A stretch of 6,825 nt of DNA, taken from NCBI GenBank assembly GCA_017648805.1, contig JAGCIC010000043.1:1-6825 (forward strand), read 5' to 3'. This document shows, piece by piece, positions 6,102-6,825 of this stretch (position 1 is its first letter; each line of letters begins with the position of its first letter). The position numbers and the translations under genes were made by a program. The DNA comes from Clostridia bacterium. GTDB taxonomy: Bacteria > Bacillota_A > Clostridia > Christensenellales > Aristaeellaceae. Under the pieces are notes generated by a model. That model was given only the letters and a program-made list of their open reading frames with translations, was not told the origin of the DNA and did not search any database.

Positions 6102-6108
6102 AAGGAGG
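6102..6108 (+). promoter_or_regulatory. Near-perfect ribosome binding site of the solute-binding protein gene
   Basis: AAGGAGG lies 7 bases before the ATG at 6116, the best-placed ribosome binding site in the window. It contrasts with the G-only site and TTG start of permease 1 and the over-long spacing of permease 2. This fits the higher amounts of binding protein than channel subunits expected in ABC importers. Confidence 0.85.
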
Positions 6109-6115
6109 AACCCCT

Positions 6116-6825
6116 ATGAAGAAACTGGCTCTCGTGCTGGCTGTCCTGCTGGTGTTCTCCAGTCTCCCCGCTCTGGCTGTGGACTGGAACCCCGACGGAG
6201 GCCTGCCCATCGTCAACGAGCCCTACTCCTTCTCCATCTTCCTGGATGACAGCGGTCTGCCGGAAGACAAGATCATGTTCCCGATCATGGAAGCTGACAC
6301 CGGCATCACCATCGAATGGCAGATGGCGCCCTACGCGGTGCAGACCGAGAAGCTCGGTATCGCCCTCAACAGCGGCGACTATGCCGACGTTATTGCCGGC
6401 TGGACCCTGGGCGATCAGCACCTGATCGACTACGGCATGGGCACCAAGACCTTCCTGCCCCTGGAGGAGCTGTTCGAGGAGTACGCTCCCAACATCATGG
6501 AAGTTCTTGAAAAGCCCGGCATCCGCGCTTCCATGACCCTGCCGGATGGACACATCTACTCCATCCCCTACGTTGTGGGTGAGCCCGAAGTGTTCTACAT
6601 CCCCTACATCAACCAGCAGTGGCTGGATCGCCTGGGCCTCGAAATGCCCACCACCCCCGAAGAACTGAAGGAAGTCCTGATCGCTTTCCGTGACAACGAT
6701 GCCAACGGCAACGGCGATCCTGACGACGAGATCCCCTTCTCCGGCGACCCGAACAACCTGGACATCTCCAAGCTGGCCGGCTGGTGGGGCGCGGACGCTG
6801 CAGGCGCCAAGAACCAGTTCCCCTA
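6116..6825 (+). CDS. Extracellular carbohydrate-binding protein of the ABC importer (LipO-like), C-terminus outside the window
   Basis: The first 236 residues of a protein usually near 500-550 are present. It has a Sec signal peptide (MKK, hydrophobic core 4-15, likely cleavage after Leu-Ala at about 20-21) but no lipobox cysteine, so it is not predicted to be lipidated, unlike most Gram-positive binding proteins. The mature part opens with a strand typical of the family (YSFSIFLDD), continues with LNSGDYADVIAGW (84-96), LPLEELFEEYAPNI (114-127) and DGHIYSIPYV, and contains an Asp/Asn-Gly loop (DNDANGNGDPDDEIP, 193-207) like the calcium-binding loop of LipO-type proteins. It should capture a sugar and deliver it to the two permeases encoded just upstream. 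Codons are strongly biased to C-ending forms compared with the permeases, consistent with high expression. The substrate is unknown. Confidence 0.92.
   Translation, partial: MKKLALVLAVLLVFSSLPALAVDWNPDGGLPIVNEPYSFSIFLDDSGLPEDKIMFPIMEADTGITIEWQMAPYAVQTEKLGIALNSGDYADVIAGWTLGDQHLIDYGMGTKTFLPLEELFEEYAPNIMEVLEKPGIRASMTLPDGHIYSIPYVVGEPEVFYIPYINQQWLDRLGLEMPTTPEELKEVLIAFRDNDANGNGDPDDEIPFSGDPNNLDISKLAGWWGADAAGAKNQFP

Overview
The window looks like chromosomal DNA of a Gram-positive, GC-rich Clostridia-type bacterium (Bacillota). The support is: AGGAGG-type ribosome binding sites, AT-rich sigma-A promoters between GC-rich genes, a paired-permease carbohydrate ABC transporter of the LplB/LplC type with no ATPase alongside, and a signal-anchored NodB deacetylase with a peptidoglycan-binding domain. 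A gut or rumen lineage near Christensenellales is a guess from overall style, not something the sequence proves. No mobile element, tRNA, rRNA or CRISPR array was seen.

Region 1 (1-1898, minus strand): the N-terminal two thirds of a secreted M16C zinc metallopeptidase related to presequence protease (PreP). The gene runs off the left edge. Region 2 (1899-2020): a compact divergent promoter region with one extended -10 promoter in each direction. Region 3 (2021-3863, plus strand): a two-gene unit of an Sfp-type 4'-phosphopantetheinyl transferase and, 22 bases later, a membrane-anchored polysaccharide deacetylase with a C-terminal peptidoglycan-binding domain. It is closed by a strong intrinsic terminator at 3915-3937.

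Region 4 (3864-4178): a 315-base gap holding that terminator, a perfect-consensus sigma-A promoter (TTGACA, 17 bases, TATAAT), a 10-base palindrome upstream, a 9-base tandem repeat with an 11-base period, a partial cre-like site, and a leader of about 140 bases that can fold. Region 5 (4179-6825, plus strand): a carbohydrate ABC importer operon encoding permease 1 (probable TTG start), permease 2 and the extracellular solute-binding protein. The last gene runs off the right edge. Its signal peptide has no lipobox cysteine, which is unusual for a Gram-positive binding protein.

Functionally, the three plus-strand transport genes form one importer that must borrow an ATPase encoded elsewhere. 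The deacetylase and the M16 peptidase act outside the cytoplasmic membrane, and the transferase is a cytoplasmic carrier-protein activator. I see no novel multi-gene system. The points most worth checking are the non-lipidated binding protein, the structured operator and leader region of the transporter operon, and the active-site deviations in the transferase and the deacetylase.
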